Shown piece after piece: positions 8,325-15,798 of a stretch of DNA of 64,000 nt (within the stretch, counting starts at the first letter, position 1; each line of letters starts with the position of its first letter). Location of the stretch: positions 682,001 to 746,000 of the forward strand of contig NZ_LAIJ01000009.1 of the NCBI RefSeq assembly GCF_001449115.1, in the 5' to 3' direction. The position numbers were made by a program, and so were the translations under genes. Source of the stretch: Occallatibacter gabretensis (GTDB lineage: Bacteria > Acidobacteriota > Terriglobia > Terriglobales > Acidobacteriaceae). The notes beneath the pieces were generated by a model that was not told where the DNA came from, made no database searches, and worked only from the letters and a program-made list of their open reading frames with translations.

Positions 8325-8385
8325 AAATTCGTGCGTGGTATCTGAAATATCAGCCAAAGCAAACCAGCTTGGAGGGTACAGAGAG

Positions 8386-9483
8386 ATGGATCAGGGAACG
8401 TTGACGGTGACATTGGAAGACAAGCGGCAGGCAGCACCGGGCGAAGAGCTTACCGGCAAAGACGGTGCACAGCCTGCTGCAGACGCCAAGGCAAAGGACC
8501 CCAAGGCCGCACCAGAGCGCAAGCGTTCGCGGAACCTGGCAGAGGACAAGCGCTTCAAGTTCTTCTCCGGCACCGCGAACCGTCCTCTCGCCGAGGAGAT
8601 CGCGCGCCACATCGGCGTGCCGGTGGGCGAGGCCAAGCTGCAGCGCTTTGCAGATGGCGAAGTCTACTTCCAGCTGCTCGAAAACGTTCGCGGAGTGGAT
8701 GTATTTGTGGTGCAGCCTACCTGCTACCCGGTAGACCAGCACCTGTTGGAGTTGCTCATTATGATCGATGCGCTCAAGCGCGCTTCGGCGGCCCGCATCA
8801 CGGTGGTTGTGCCCTACTACGGATACGCCCGCCAGGATCGCAAGGACCGTCCTCGCGTCGCCATCAGCGCCAAGCTCATCGCCGATCTGCTCACCACGGC
8901 CGGCGCCAACCGCGCCCTCTTCGTGGATCTGCACGCGGCGCAGATTCAGGGCTTCTTCAACATTCCGGTGGATCATATCTTTGCCTCGCCCGTTCTGGTC
9001 AGCTACTTCCAGAAGCTCACGCTGCCCAACCTCACCGTGGTTTCTCCGGATGCGGGCGGCGTGGAACGTGCGCGGCACTTCGCGCAGAAGATTGGAGCGC
9101 CCCTGGCCATTGTGGACAAGCGGCGCACGGACATTAACGTCACTGAGGTGATGAACGTCATCGGCGATGTAAGGGATCGCACCTGCCTCATCATCGACGA
9201 CATCATCGACACGGCGGGCACACTCGTAAAGACCGTCGATGCTCTCTACGCCAACGGCGCAACCAGCGTTCATGCCTGCGCCAGCCACGCAGTGCTTTCA
9301 GGCCCGGCCATTGACCGCATCGCGTCCAGCCGCCTTGAGCAGCTCGTGGTCACCAACACAGTGCCTCTGCGCGAAGCCGCGCAGAAGCTCGACAAGATCA
9401 AGGTGCTCTCCATCGCCGGCCTGCTTGGCACGGCCATTGAGAACATCCACCTGGAGACCAGCGTTTCGACGCTGTTTTCATAA
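8386..9483 (+). CDS. prs: Ribose-phosphate pyrophosphokinase with N-terminal extension
   Basis: 365 residues from ATG 8386, with GGAGGG about 10 bases upstream. It makes PRPP from ribose 5-phosphate and ATP for purine, pyrimidine, His and Trp synthesis. Core motifs: FSGTANRPLAEEIARHIG, VVPYYGYARQDRKDRPR, the signature DLHAAQIQGFFNIPVDHI, the flexible loop DKRRTDINVTEVMNVIGDV and the PRPP loop CLIIDDIIDTAGTL. The core (from about residue 50) is of normal length; the first 50 residues are a charged, Ala/Lys/Pro-rich, probably disordered extension. It starts a run of housekeeping genes after tRNA-Gln. Confidence 0.95.
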   Translation: MDQGTLTVTLEDKRQAAPGEELTGKDGAQPAADAKAKDPKAAPERKRSRNLAEDKRFKFFSGTANRPLAEEIARHIGVPVGEAKLQRFADGEVYFQLLENVRGVDVFVVQPTCYPVDQHLLELLIMIDALKRASAARITVVVPYYGYARQDRKDRPRVAISAKLIADLLTTAGANRALFVDLHAAQIQGFFNIPVDHIFASPVLVSYFQKLTLPNLTVVSPDAGGVERARHFAQKIGAPLAIVDKRRTDINVTEVMNVIGDVRDRTCLIIDDIIDTAGTLVKTVDALYANGATSVHACASHAVLSGPAIDRIASSRLEQLVVTNTVPLREAAQKLDKIKVLSIAGLLGTAIENIHLETSVSTLFS

Positions 9484-9670
9484 CAGAGATCAGTAGTCAG
9501 AGATCAGTTTTCACTCTGACCGGAGCAATTTAACCAGCCGGCAATCTCGGGCAGCAGAAATGCAGAGAGCTTTTTCTGATCTCTGATCTCTGCCCCCTGA
9601 TCTCTGGCCCAACAAAGGGAGCGGATCGAAGCCACGAGCTTACCCCGTGCCCGACAGAAATGAGAGAGAA
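9484..9670 (+). repeat. Fold-back element between prs and rplY (GATCTCTG type)
   Basis: Left arm (9484-9509) holds two AGAGATCAG words; right arm (9575-9606) holds three complementary CTGATCTCT/GATCTCTG words. The element begins directly after the prs stop codon and can fold into a long interrupted hairpin. Confidence 0.8.
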
Positions 9671-10333
9671 ATGCCTGAAGTAGTCATCGCAAAGCCCCGT
9701 GAGGGCAAGTTCAACAAGAACGCCGCGCGCCGTGTTCGCGTTGCCGGTAAGATTCCCGCTGTGCTCTATGGCGCAGGCCACGAGGCCATCGCCGTCGAAG
9801 TCGATCCCCGGCAGATCTCGCGCATCCTCTATTCCGAGTCCGGCCACAACACCATCTTCGACGTCGATCTCTCCGGCACAGGCACCGCCAAGGCCATGAT
9901 CGTCGACTGGCAGCTCGATCCCATCAAGGATTCGCTCATTCACATCGACCTCAAGCGCATTGCGCTCGACAAGACCCTCAAGGTCAGCGTGCCCATCCGG
10001 CTCGTCGGAACTGCCATCGGCGTCAAGGCCGAAGGCGGCATCCTCGACCAGGTGCTCCGCGAAGTCGAAATTGAGTGCCTCCCCGGTGACATTCCGAGCC
10101 ACATTGATGTGGACGTGACCAACCTCGCCCTGCACGCCGTCGTCCGAGTCAAGGACCTGCCGCACACCGACAAGTACAAGTTCCTTGCTGAGGAAGAGAC
10201 CACCGTGGCACACGTTGTCTCCATCAGGGAAGAAGCTGCTCCGGCTGTTGATGCCGTCGCTGCTGCCGGCCCTGCTGAGCCGGAAGTGGCCAAGAAGGGC
10301 AAGACCGAAGCTGAGGGCGAGGCGAAGAAGTAG
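9671..10333 (+). CDS. rplY: 50S ribosomal protein L25/general stress protein Ctc
   Basis: 220 residues: the N-terminal 5S-rRNA-binding L25 domain (VIAKPREGKFNKNAARRVRVAGKIPAVLYGAG, residues 4-35) and the C-terminal TL5/Ctc beta domain (VPIRLVGTAIGVKAEGGILDQVLREVEIECLPGDIPSHIDVDV). The tail is Ala/Glu-rich. ATG 9671 is preferred over the upstream in-frame ATG at 9647 because the family starts at about this place. pth begins three bases after the stop, a very common neighbourhood (prs-rplY-pth). Confidence 0.95.
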   Translation: MPEVVIAKPREGKFNKNAARRVRVAGKIPAVLYGAGHEAIAVEVDPRQISRILYSESGHNTIFDVDLSGTGTAKAMIVDWQLDPIKDSLIHIDLKRIALDKTLKVSVPIRLVGTAIGVKAEGGILDQVLREVEIECLPGDIPSHIDVDVTNLALHAVVRVKDLPHTDKYKFLAEEETTVAHVVSIREEAAPAVDAVAAAGPAEPEVAKKGKTEAEGEAKK

Positions 10334-10336
10334 GCC

Positions 10337-10975
10337 TTGGATCCCGAGCAAGAGTCAGGCAAGCGTAGAGGCCCATTCCTCGTGGTGGGCCTCGGCAATC
10401 CGGGCCTTGAATATCTTTGGACCCCACATAACGCGGGGTTCCTGGCAATTGACCGTATCGCGGCTCAAGAGCGCGTTACGGTAGACAACCGGCGATGCAA
10501 AGCCATGACAGCAACCTGCCGTATTGCAGGACGCGAAGTGGTCTTAGCCAAGCCGGACACATATATGAACCTGAGCGGGGCTTCAGTCTCCGCACTGGTT
10601 CGGGAGTTCGAAGCGGACCCATCGCAGGACCTGCTCGTCATCTACGACGAGCTCGACCTTCCGCTGGGGACCTTCAAGATCAAGGAGCGCGGTTCGCCCG
10701 CGGGCCACAACGGCGCCCGCAGCATAACCGGCGCTCTGGCAACGCAGGAGTGGCTGCGGCTGCGCATCGGGGTAGGAGCAAACTTGCCTCCCGAAGCGCT
10801 CGCAGCAGGAGCAAGCATCCGCAGAGGTGGCAAAGATTACCTCCTCACGCCGATGCGAAAAGCCGACCTGACGGTCCTCGACGAGGTGCTCGACAAAGTG
10901 GCAACAGCCACGCGGCGCATCCTCGAACAGGGACCATCAACGGCGATGAATGAATTTAACCGCAAAGACCAGTGA
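10337..10975 (+). CDS. pth: Peptidyl-tRNA hydrolase
   Basis: 212 residues. It frees tRNA from peptidyl-tRNA released by stalled ribosomes. Motifs: FLVVGLGNPGLEYLWTPHNAGF with the Asn of GNPG and the catalytic His, KPDTYMNLSG, VIYDELDLPLGTFKIKERGSPAGHNGARSI. TTG at 10337 is the only usable start between the rplY stop and the domain; a GTG at 10382 would remove the first beta strand. The tight 3-base gap suggests translational coupling to rplY. The stop codon overlaps the first base words of the next fold-back element. Confidence 0.94.
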   Translation: MDPEQESGKRRGPFLVVGLGNPGLEYLWTPHNAGFLAIDRIAAQERVTVDNRRCKAMTATCRIAGREVVLAKPDTYMNLSGASVSALVREFEADPSQDLLVIYDELDLPLGTFKIKERGSPAGHNGARSITGALATQEWLRLRIGVGANLPPEALAAGASIRRGGKDYLLTPMRKADLTVLDEVLDKVATATRRILEQGPSTAMNEFNRKDQ

Positions 10976-11100
10976 TCTCTGATCACTGGTCAGGGATCAG
11001 AGCAAAACAGCTTTTGATCTCGAATTTGCGGTAGCACAAATTGAGCAACACGGAACGCGGTCGGCTGGTTTTACTGATCTCTGACCGCTGTTCTCTGACA
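10972..11100 (+). repeat. Fold-back element between pth and rpsF (GATCTCTG type)
   Basis: Left arm AGTGATCTCTGATCACTGG plus GGGATCAGAG (10972-11002), inner inverted repeat AATTTG/CAAATT (about 11025-11041), right arm ACTGATCTCTGACCGCTG and TTCTCTGACA (11073-11100). The whole folds back on itself and starts at the pth stop codon. Confidence 0.75.
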
Positions 11101-11142
11101 ACTGTAACCGCCGCGCAAGCGGCGGTGGAAATGAGAAACCGG

Positions 11143-11643
11143 ATGTCCCGAGTATACGAAGTAATGTTCATCGTTCGGCCTGACGTGGTCGATGAAGATG
11201 TCGACAAGCTGATCGCTGGCTTTGAAGCCACCGTCACCAATGGCGGCGGAGCTATCAAGTCCGTCGAGAAGATGGGCCGGCGCAAGCTCGCCTATATCGT
11301 CCGCAAGTTCAACGACGGTAACTACATTCTGCTCACCGTTGAGGCCGAGGGCGGACTCATCGCCGAGCTCGAGCGCCGTCTCCGCGTCTCTGAACAGGTG
11401 ATCAAGTTCATCACCGTGCGCACCGATGAGGAAGACAAGCGCATCGCAAAGATCAAGGCCATCCGCGGCACGCGCGTCAAGCGCAGCGCTGAGGTTAGCC
11501 CCGCGCCGCCCGCAGCTCAGGCCGTTCCCGTTCAGCCCGTTGCGGCACAGCCCGCGCCGGCCGAGCCGGCTCCGGTCGAGCCAGCGCCAGTTGAGTCCGT
11601 TCCGGCTGCCGAAACCGCCGAGCCCGTCCAGGCCAGCGCCTAA
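11143..11643 (+). CDS. rpsF: 30S ribosomal protein S6 with Ala/Pro-rich tail
   Basis: 166 residues from ATG 11143 (MSRVYEVMFIVRPD). The S6 ferredoxin-like core runs to about residue 105: YEVMFIVRPDVVDEDVDKLI, GAIKSVEKMGRRKLAYIVRKFNDGNYILL, LERRLRVSEQVIKFITVR. The last 50 or so residues are an Ala/Pro/Val/Glu repeat-like tail not present in the textbook protein. ATG 11131 is an alternative, but GGTGGA would then be only 2-3 bases away. It binds S18 in the small subunit platform, and rpsR follows. Confidence 0.93.
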   Translation: MSRVYEVMFIVRPDVVDEDVDKLIAGFEATVTNGGGAIKSVEKMGRRKLAYIVRKFNDGNYILLTVEAEGGLIAELERRLRVSEQVIKFITVRTDEEDKRIAKIKAIRGTRVKRSAEVSPAPPAAQAVPVQPVAAQPAPAEPAPVEPAPVESVPAAETAEPVQASA

Positions 11644-11668
11644 ACAAATTTCGGGTGCCCGAAGATCC

Positions 11669-11709
11669 GGGTGCCCCATTCGTTTCACGTTCTTCGTGAA
11701 ACGGGTGGG
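11669..11709 (+). repeat. Hairpin repeat, GGGTGCMCCATTC type, copy 1
   Basis: GGGTGCCCCATTC flank, perfect stem CGTTTCACG/CGTGAAACG (11681-11689 and 11695-11703), then GGGTGGG. Same flanks with a different hairpin occur at 20751-20796. Confidence 0.75.
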
Positions 11710-11750
11710 TAACAACACCCCACAATTTCACAAGAAGAAGAGGAAACATC

Positions 11751-12122
11751 ATGGCAGAGGAAACACAATCCAGGGCGCCCGAGGCGGGCGCAACACCAGC
11801 ACCCCAGGGTGGATCGGGCGGACACGGTGGTCCCGGCGGCGGTTCCGAGCGCGGCCCTCGCCCCGGCGGCGGTCGTCCCAGCGGCGGTCCCGGCGGACGC
11901 GGCAAGTTCTTCCGTCGCAAGAAGGTCTGCAAGTTCTGCACCGAGAAGATCGATGCCATCCCCTACCGCGACGTGCGCCTGTTGCAGGGCTTCGTCGCCG
12001 AGCGCGGCAAGATCGTTCCCCGCAGGCTCACCGGCGTTTGCACCACGCACCAGCGCCGCCTCACCCGCGCCATCAAGCAGGCCCGCAACATCGCGTTGCT
12101 GCCTTTCGCGACCAAGCACTAA
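11751..12122 (+). CDS. rpsR: 30S ribosomal protein S18 with Gly-rich N-terminal extension
   Basis: 123 residues. The S18 core occupies roughly residues 52-123: [67 protein letters not shown]. About 50 residues in front are Gly/Pro/Arg-rich, low-complexity and probably disordered. A CxxC pair is present near the core start. S18 pairs with S6 in the platform. AGAAGAGGAA lies just before the ATG. The gene follows rpsF after a 107-base gap that contains a hairpin repeat. Confidence 0.95.
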   Translation: MAEETQSRAPEAGATPAPQGGSGGHGGPGGGSERGPRPGGGRPSGGPGGRGKFFRRKKVCKFCTEKIDAIPYRDVRLLQGFVAERGKIVPRRLTGVCTTHQRRLTRAIKQARNIALLPFATKH

Positions 12123-12150
12123 GTTTTAGTGCGCTCAGGTCGATGTTTTG

Positions 12151-12216
12151 TATCAGGGCACGACTTCAGTCGTGCCGATGAGCGACTAAAATTGACGGGG
12201 CTTTAGCCCCCGAGCA
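12151..12216 (+). repeat. Two-hairpin repeat (GGCACG-stem plus GGGGCTTTAGCCCC), copy 1
   Basis: First hairpin GGCACGACTTCAGTCGTGCC (12157-12176), second hairpin GGGGCTTTAGCCCC (12197-12210). A second copy in reverse orientation at 55651-55714 shows compensatory base changes. Confidence 0.85.
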
Positions 12217-12280
12217 AATCGCCGGTATACCGCAACACTCGTCTAAAGAGTAAGAGCGCCCCGGCGCTGGAGATTTTGCA

Positions 12281-12787
12281 ATGGAAGTCATTCTGAAAGA
12301 AGACGTAGCCAACCTCGGCCACCGTGGAGATGTGGTTAAGGTCGCAGACGGCTACGGTCGCAACTTCCTGCTGCCGCGCAAGCTGGCACTGCAGGCTACG
12401 CTTGCCAACAAGAAGCAGATCGATGAGATGAAGGCCTCGGCTACCCGCCGCTCAGCCGCGGAGAAGGTCGTCGCAGAGGAGCAGGCTTCCAAGCTCGCCC
12501 CCGTCGTGCTCGTCTTCACCCGCAAGTCGGGCGAAAACGGCCACCTCTTCGGTTCGGTCACCTCGTCGGACATCGCCGCCGAGCTCGCCGCCCAGGGCTT
12601 CGAAATCGACCGCCGCAAGATCACGATGCCCGAGGCTATCAAGGCCCTCGGCAACTTCGAGATCTCGATCAAGCTGCACAAGGAAGTCTCCGCTCCGGTC
12701 AAGGTCAAGGTCCTCGGCGACGCCGTCGTCGAAGGCGAAGTCCCTGCCGAAGCTGAGGCAGAAGTAGAAGAAGCCGCAGCCGAGTAA
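12281..12787 (+). CDS. rplI: 50S ribosomal protein L9
   Basis: 168 residues. The N-terminal rRNA-binding domain is textbook: MEVILKEDVANLGHRGDVVKVADGYGRNFLLPRKLA. A connecting helix and the C-terminal domain follow (GENGHLFGSVTSSDIAAELAAQGFEIDRRKI). The last 20 residues are acidic (EAEAEVEEAAAE). It closes the rpsF-rpsR-rplI group; a hairpin at 12817-12866 probably ends the transcript. Confidence 0.97.
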   Translation: MEVILKEDVANLGHRGDVVKVADGYGRNFLLPRKLALQATLANKKQIDEMKASATRRSAAEKVVAEEQASKLAPVVLVFTRKSGENGHLFGSVTSSDIAAELAAQGFEIDRRKITMPEAIKALGNFEISIKLHKEVSAPVKVKVLGDAVVEGEVPAEAEAEVEEAAAE

Positions 12788-12816
12788 CACCAACCCCACG
12801 CGGGTTGCTGCATCAC

Positions 12817-12872
12817 ACAGCCCCACTCTCGCCGCAGCCTGATCTTTGCGGACGAAGTGGGGCTGTCTATTT
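12817..12872 (+). terminator. Terminator-like hairpin after rplI, also one of two direct repeats
   Basis: ACAGCCCCACT (12817-12827) pairs perfectly with AGTGGGGCTGT (12856-12866); a smaller GCCGCA/TGCGG pairing sits inside. A weak T-rich stretch (CTATTT) follows. The motif is repeated at 13776-13825. Confidence 0.6.
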
Positions 12873-12922
12873 GCGCCTATACATCGTGCCCCGCTTCTAC
12901 CCGAATCCTGCCCGCTTGTGTT

Positions 12923-13738
12923 TCACTGCGGCTTCACCGGCACTTCGCTCACTCCCGGCAATATCTCCACCGTCGCCCCAAATCGATGACAGTTGCTGTA
13001 TTCGGCGTCATACTGCATCGAAACGTGATCATCGTTATCGCGGGCCAGCAGTGCGTGTACGCGGACAGGCAACAAATACGGGCTCTGCCCCAGTGGAACC
13101 AATGCATATTCGGTCTTCGTCGTCAGCGTCTTGAACCCGATTCGCTCCCCGGCATGGGGCGAGTCAGTCTCCATGCGAAGAATTTGTGCTGAATCCGCAT
13201 CCAGCCAGAACCGCGCCTTGGTCTCCACCGTAAATTGGCGGCACAGCGGATTCCGGTAATTCTCCAGCCTGCCGGTAACTTCCATCAGCATTTCTTTGTC
13301 ATTCCCGCTGGGCAGCAGCGCATAGGTGTGGCATTGCTCATACTTCAAAGCAAGATAGGGAGAGAAGCTGTTGCCAAAGCCGCCCGCAATCGAAAGCGGA
13401 AGACTCACATTTCGCTGCTTCTTTGGAGGCTTGCCGTTCACCGCGCGGAGGGTGCGTTCTTCCTTGAACTCATCCGCATCCGGCTGCCGCGTCGCGCGCA
13501 TGGTCGAATCGAGCGTAACCTCACGCTTCACTTTGTTGTCGATGAGCCCCACTGAACGCACGTGCTCCTCGCAATCGATATTGGGTAGCGTAGCAATCGA
13601 AGCCTCCAGATTGGCGCGCACCTTTCCAAGCGTCTGCAGTGCAGTCGCGTCGTCCTGTTGCGCCCGTGCAACAACAACGCACGCGGCAAACACAAACAGA
13701 AATCCAAAGAGTTTGCGTAAAGAATGACAGCCAGGCAT
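12923..13738 (-). CDS. Secreted protein of unknown function (YSNCHR family, copy 1)
   Basis: 271 residues with a signal peptide (LFGFLFVFAACVVVARA). The mature protein has Cys in NIDCEEHVRSV, then VKREVTLDSTMRATRQPD, and ends in DAEYSNCHRFGATVEILPGVSEVPVKPQ. A paralogue at 23862-24668 has the same order of elements (SCDERIVSEIMGYDGKIKRRVQVDGTMRELRKTP and VYSNCHRYGSEVRIMPDVP). The conserved Cys residues may form a disulfide. Periplasmic or outer-membrane-facing lipoprotein-like function is possible; no enzyme motif is visible. The gene is flanked by two copies of a 50-bp direct repeat. Confidence 0.8.
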   Translation of the reverse strand: MPGCHSLRKLFGFLFVFAACVVVARAQQDDATALQTLGKVRANLEASIATLPNIDCEEHVRSVGLIDNKVKREVTLDSTMRATRQPDADEFKEERTLRAVNGKPPKKQRNVSLPLSIAGGFGNSFSPYLALKYEQCHTYALLPSGNDKEMLMEVTGRLENYRNPLCRQFTVETKARFWLDADSAQILRMETDSPHAGERIGFKTLTTKTEYALVPLGQSPYLLPVRVHALLARDNDDHVSMQYDAEYSNCHRFGATVEILPGVSEVPVKPQ

Positions 13739-13775
13739 CTCAGCTAATGATTCTCTCGCATGGAAACGCCACGAT

Positions 13776-13831
13776 CCACTCTCGCCGCAATGAATCCCTC
13801 GCGGACGGAGTGGGGTTGTCTATTTTTTGTG
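13776..13831 (+). terminator. Terminator-like hairpin, second copy of the direct repeat
   Basis: Shares CCACTCTCGCCGCA and GCGGACGGAGTGGGG with 12823-12872 and is followed by TTGTCTATTTTTT. On + it reads as a terminator although it lies upstream of the minus-strand gene, which suggests it was copied with the flank. Confidence 0.55.
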
Positions 13832-13959
13832 CTGGCTGAATCCGTCCGGGCCGTGCTTTAATGGGCTCGACCCTAAATCTGCTGTTGATTCTCTCCAATC
13901 CAATCCATACCAAGGAGTGAACATACAGCGCCATGCCCAACTACAAAGGTGGCTAGGAA

Positions 13960-14496
13960 GTGCCTACCGGGGCCCATGACCCCAAGCCCGAATTCTTTGC
14001 GGCAGGTACGGGAAAGCAGGCAAACTGCTATGCATTTGCCGTAAATCTTCTCAACAGTGACTCACCCAGTCTTCATCCAGGCCAAATTGCCTCTCCGGCG
14101 GACTCATCCAAGTGGGCTACCGGGCAGGGCCCCACGATCGATGAATACAGGGCCGCGTGTGAGCTGGACAAGCTGCGCTATCTCGGCACTGACATCACTA
14201 CGGCGGCCTCATACAGTCACGGCCGCACCGACGGTTTCGTGATGATGCTGGAGAAGGTAGGTCCGGGAGGAGATTTTCATGCAGCCCGCATGGACAGCAA
14301 TGGAAACTGGTGTGAAAAATATGCCGATGCCACGCCATATCTTGCGGACGGAGATCAGCCAGGACACCGGATCGGCATCAAACGCTACTTCTGGGTCGAT
14401 CCCAGCGTAGTCAAGCTCACAGCAGTCGTTGCTTCTTCTCGCGCCTCTTCAGGCTCTTCGTCCGGCTCGAAAGATGGTTGCTGCATCATCTGCTGA
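13960..14496 (+). CDS. NlpC/P60-like (papain-fold) protein with Cys-rich C-terminus
   Basis: 178 residues from GTG 13960, which has AAGGTGG about 7 bases upstream. KQANCYAFAVNLLNSDSPSLHPGQ (Cys23) and GGDFHAARMDSNGNWCEKYADA (His107) match the Cys-His order of small NlpC/P60-like cysteine peptidases/amidases found next to effectors and phage genes. There is no signal peptide. The last 20 residues are a Ser/Gly linker ending in GCCIIC. Upstream, in the same frame, ATG 13933 opens a seven-codon reading frame that ends at TAG 13954, so the gene is either restarted at GTG or has lost its first codons by a nonsense change. The next gene encodes a second protein of related fold. Confidence 0.6.
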   Translation: MPTGAHDPKPEFFAAGTGKQANCYAFAVNLLNSDSPSLHPGQIASPADSSKWATGQGPTIDEYRAACELDKLRYLGTDITTAASYSHGRTDGFVMMLEKVGPGGDFHAARMDSNGNWCEKYADATPYLADGDQPGHRIGIKRYFWVDPSVVKLTAVVASSRASSGSSSGSKDGCCIIC

Positions 14497-14589
14497 AGAA
14501 GAATCCTGGCCCCGTCTTCATTGACATCCAGCCGGGACCGGTGCGACAAATAGGATCGACCCACTGAAAACCCTCCAGGGAGCACCCCC

Positions 14590-15624
14590 ATGCTTACCGT
14601 GCAGGACGTCACCACTGAGCTGACTTCGTACCCGGCCTTCCATCCGTTCGCGGCTTACATCACGCAGATCGCAAACATTTATGTCACCGCCGGGATGGAT
14701 CAAACCCTCGTTCTCGCCGGTTGCGTCAGCAATGCCGCTGGCGAAGCGACTGCGAGTACCCCCACCGCATACCGCGACGCCTTCATCGCGCAGTGCAATG
14801 AATGGGATCCGCCGCCGGGAGCCGAAGCCCTGGTCAGAGCCGTTCCTTTGCCGCCACCCCCTCTGCACCCTGTCGTCAATATCCCGCCGCCGCCGGTTAA
14901 CTACAAGTCCTTCTATGCCGTGGACATCGCGAGGATCCGCGGGCTCAGAACCAGGACATCCATCCAAAACGGCAGGCGCCTCGCCGCTACCGCAAAAAGC
15001 ATGAAGAACTGGTTCCGTTGGATCGGCACCGGGCCGCGCGAGCCAGGTTTTCAATATCATGACGGAATTCCATTCGGCCTCAGGACCGCATGGACCGCCA
15101 AACGCACAGACAATTTCGGAGTCTTTCCGAGTGGCATTGAGACCCATGACATCAAGTGGGACAATTTTGCCAAATGGCTCGTGGAAAATGACGAGCAGCC
15201 CGACTACGCTTCCTACATGAACTGCTGGGAAGCAGTCTTCTTCAGTGCCTGGCGAGCGAATCTGGTAACCAAACTCCGGCTTCAGCAAATCCACCAGGCC
15301 GCCGCATTGGCATACCGGAACCGCTATGTGGCCAACGGAGGCCGTGGCGGCGCAGAATGTTATGACGAAGCCCTCAAGCGAGCACTCAATTTTTTCGCAA
15401 GCGCGCCTTTCAAGCCGGAAGCGGGCCTCATTCCCCGCGAAGGCGATATTGTCTTCTGGGATGGCCTCCAGCATGTCGCCATTTCTCTCGGACGCACCTG
15501 GGCCTCCGGCGAGCCAGATGACCGGGTCATGAGCCTCTGGCACAACCCCTTTGAGATCACCTCAATTGACGTGCTGAGTCCCTACGTCTCCGGCCGCGTC
15601 ACCTTTGTCCCCTGTCCGTTCTGA
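14590..15624 (+). CDS. NlpC/P60-like protein with Pro-rich linker
   Basis: 344 residues. The N-terminal part (1-75) is of unknown type; a Pro-rich linker (PLPPPPLHPVVNIPPPP, about 86-102) separates it from the catalytic-like part. There, YMNCWEAVFFSAW (Cys212) and IPREGDIVFWDGLQHVAISLG (His295) give the Cys-His pattern of the NlpC/P60 fold. There is no signal peptide. GGAG lies 8 bases before the ATG. With the preceding gene it makes a pair of putative cysteine hydrolases, whose targets may be peptidoglycan, proteins or glutamine side chains. I do not recognise a named family. Confidence 0.6.
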   Translation: MLTVQDVTTELTSYPAFHPFAAYITQIANIYVTAGMDQTLVLAGCVSNAAGEATASTPTAYRDAFIAQCNEWDPPPGAEALVRAVPLPPPPLHPVVNIPPPPVNYKSFYAVDIARIRGLRTRTSIQNGRRLAATAKSMKNWFRWIGTGPREPGFQYHDGIPFGLRTAWTAKRTDNFGVFPSGIETHDIKWDNFAKWLVENDEQPDYASYMNCWEAVFFSAWRANLVTKLRLQQIHQAAALAYRNRYVANGGRGGAECYDEALKRALNFFASAPFKPEAGLIPREGDIVFWDGLQHVAISLGRTWASGEPDDRVMSLWHNPFEITSIDVLSPYVSGRVTFVPCPF

Positions 15625-15798
15625 CTCACCAACAAACAGGAATATGTCATCCGGAGAGGAGCATGCCTGGGGCCCCGCACATGGCGTAATCATGCGAGGG
15701 GTAAGCGGAACGAAGTATGTGCTTTTGCTTTTGTTCGCTTTACCGCGAACTTGAGACGGAATATCTATAGCCCTTTATCTATGACTCTTGCTCTGCAT
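15625..15798. other. Convergent intergenic gap
   Basis: 174 bases between two convergent genes. A loose hairpin (GGTAAGCGGAAC with GTTCGCTTTACC, about 15698-15752) could act as a bidirectional terminator. Nothing else is recognisable. Confidence 0.35.

Noticed and set aside
8350..9288. 312-residue open frame on - opposite prs
   Set aside because: Shadow of a well-supported enzyme in GC-rich DNA; no start signal or family pattern.
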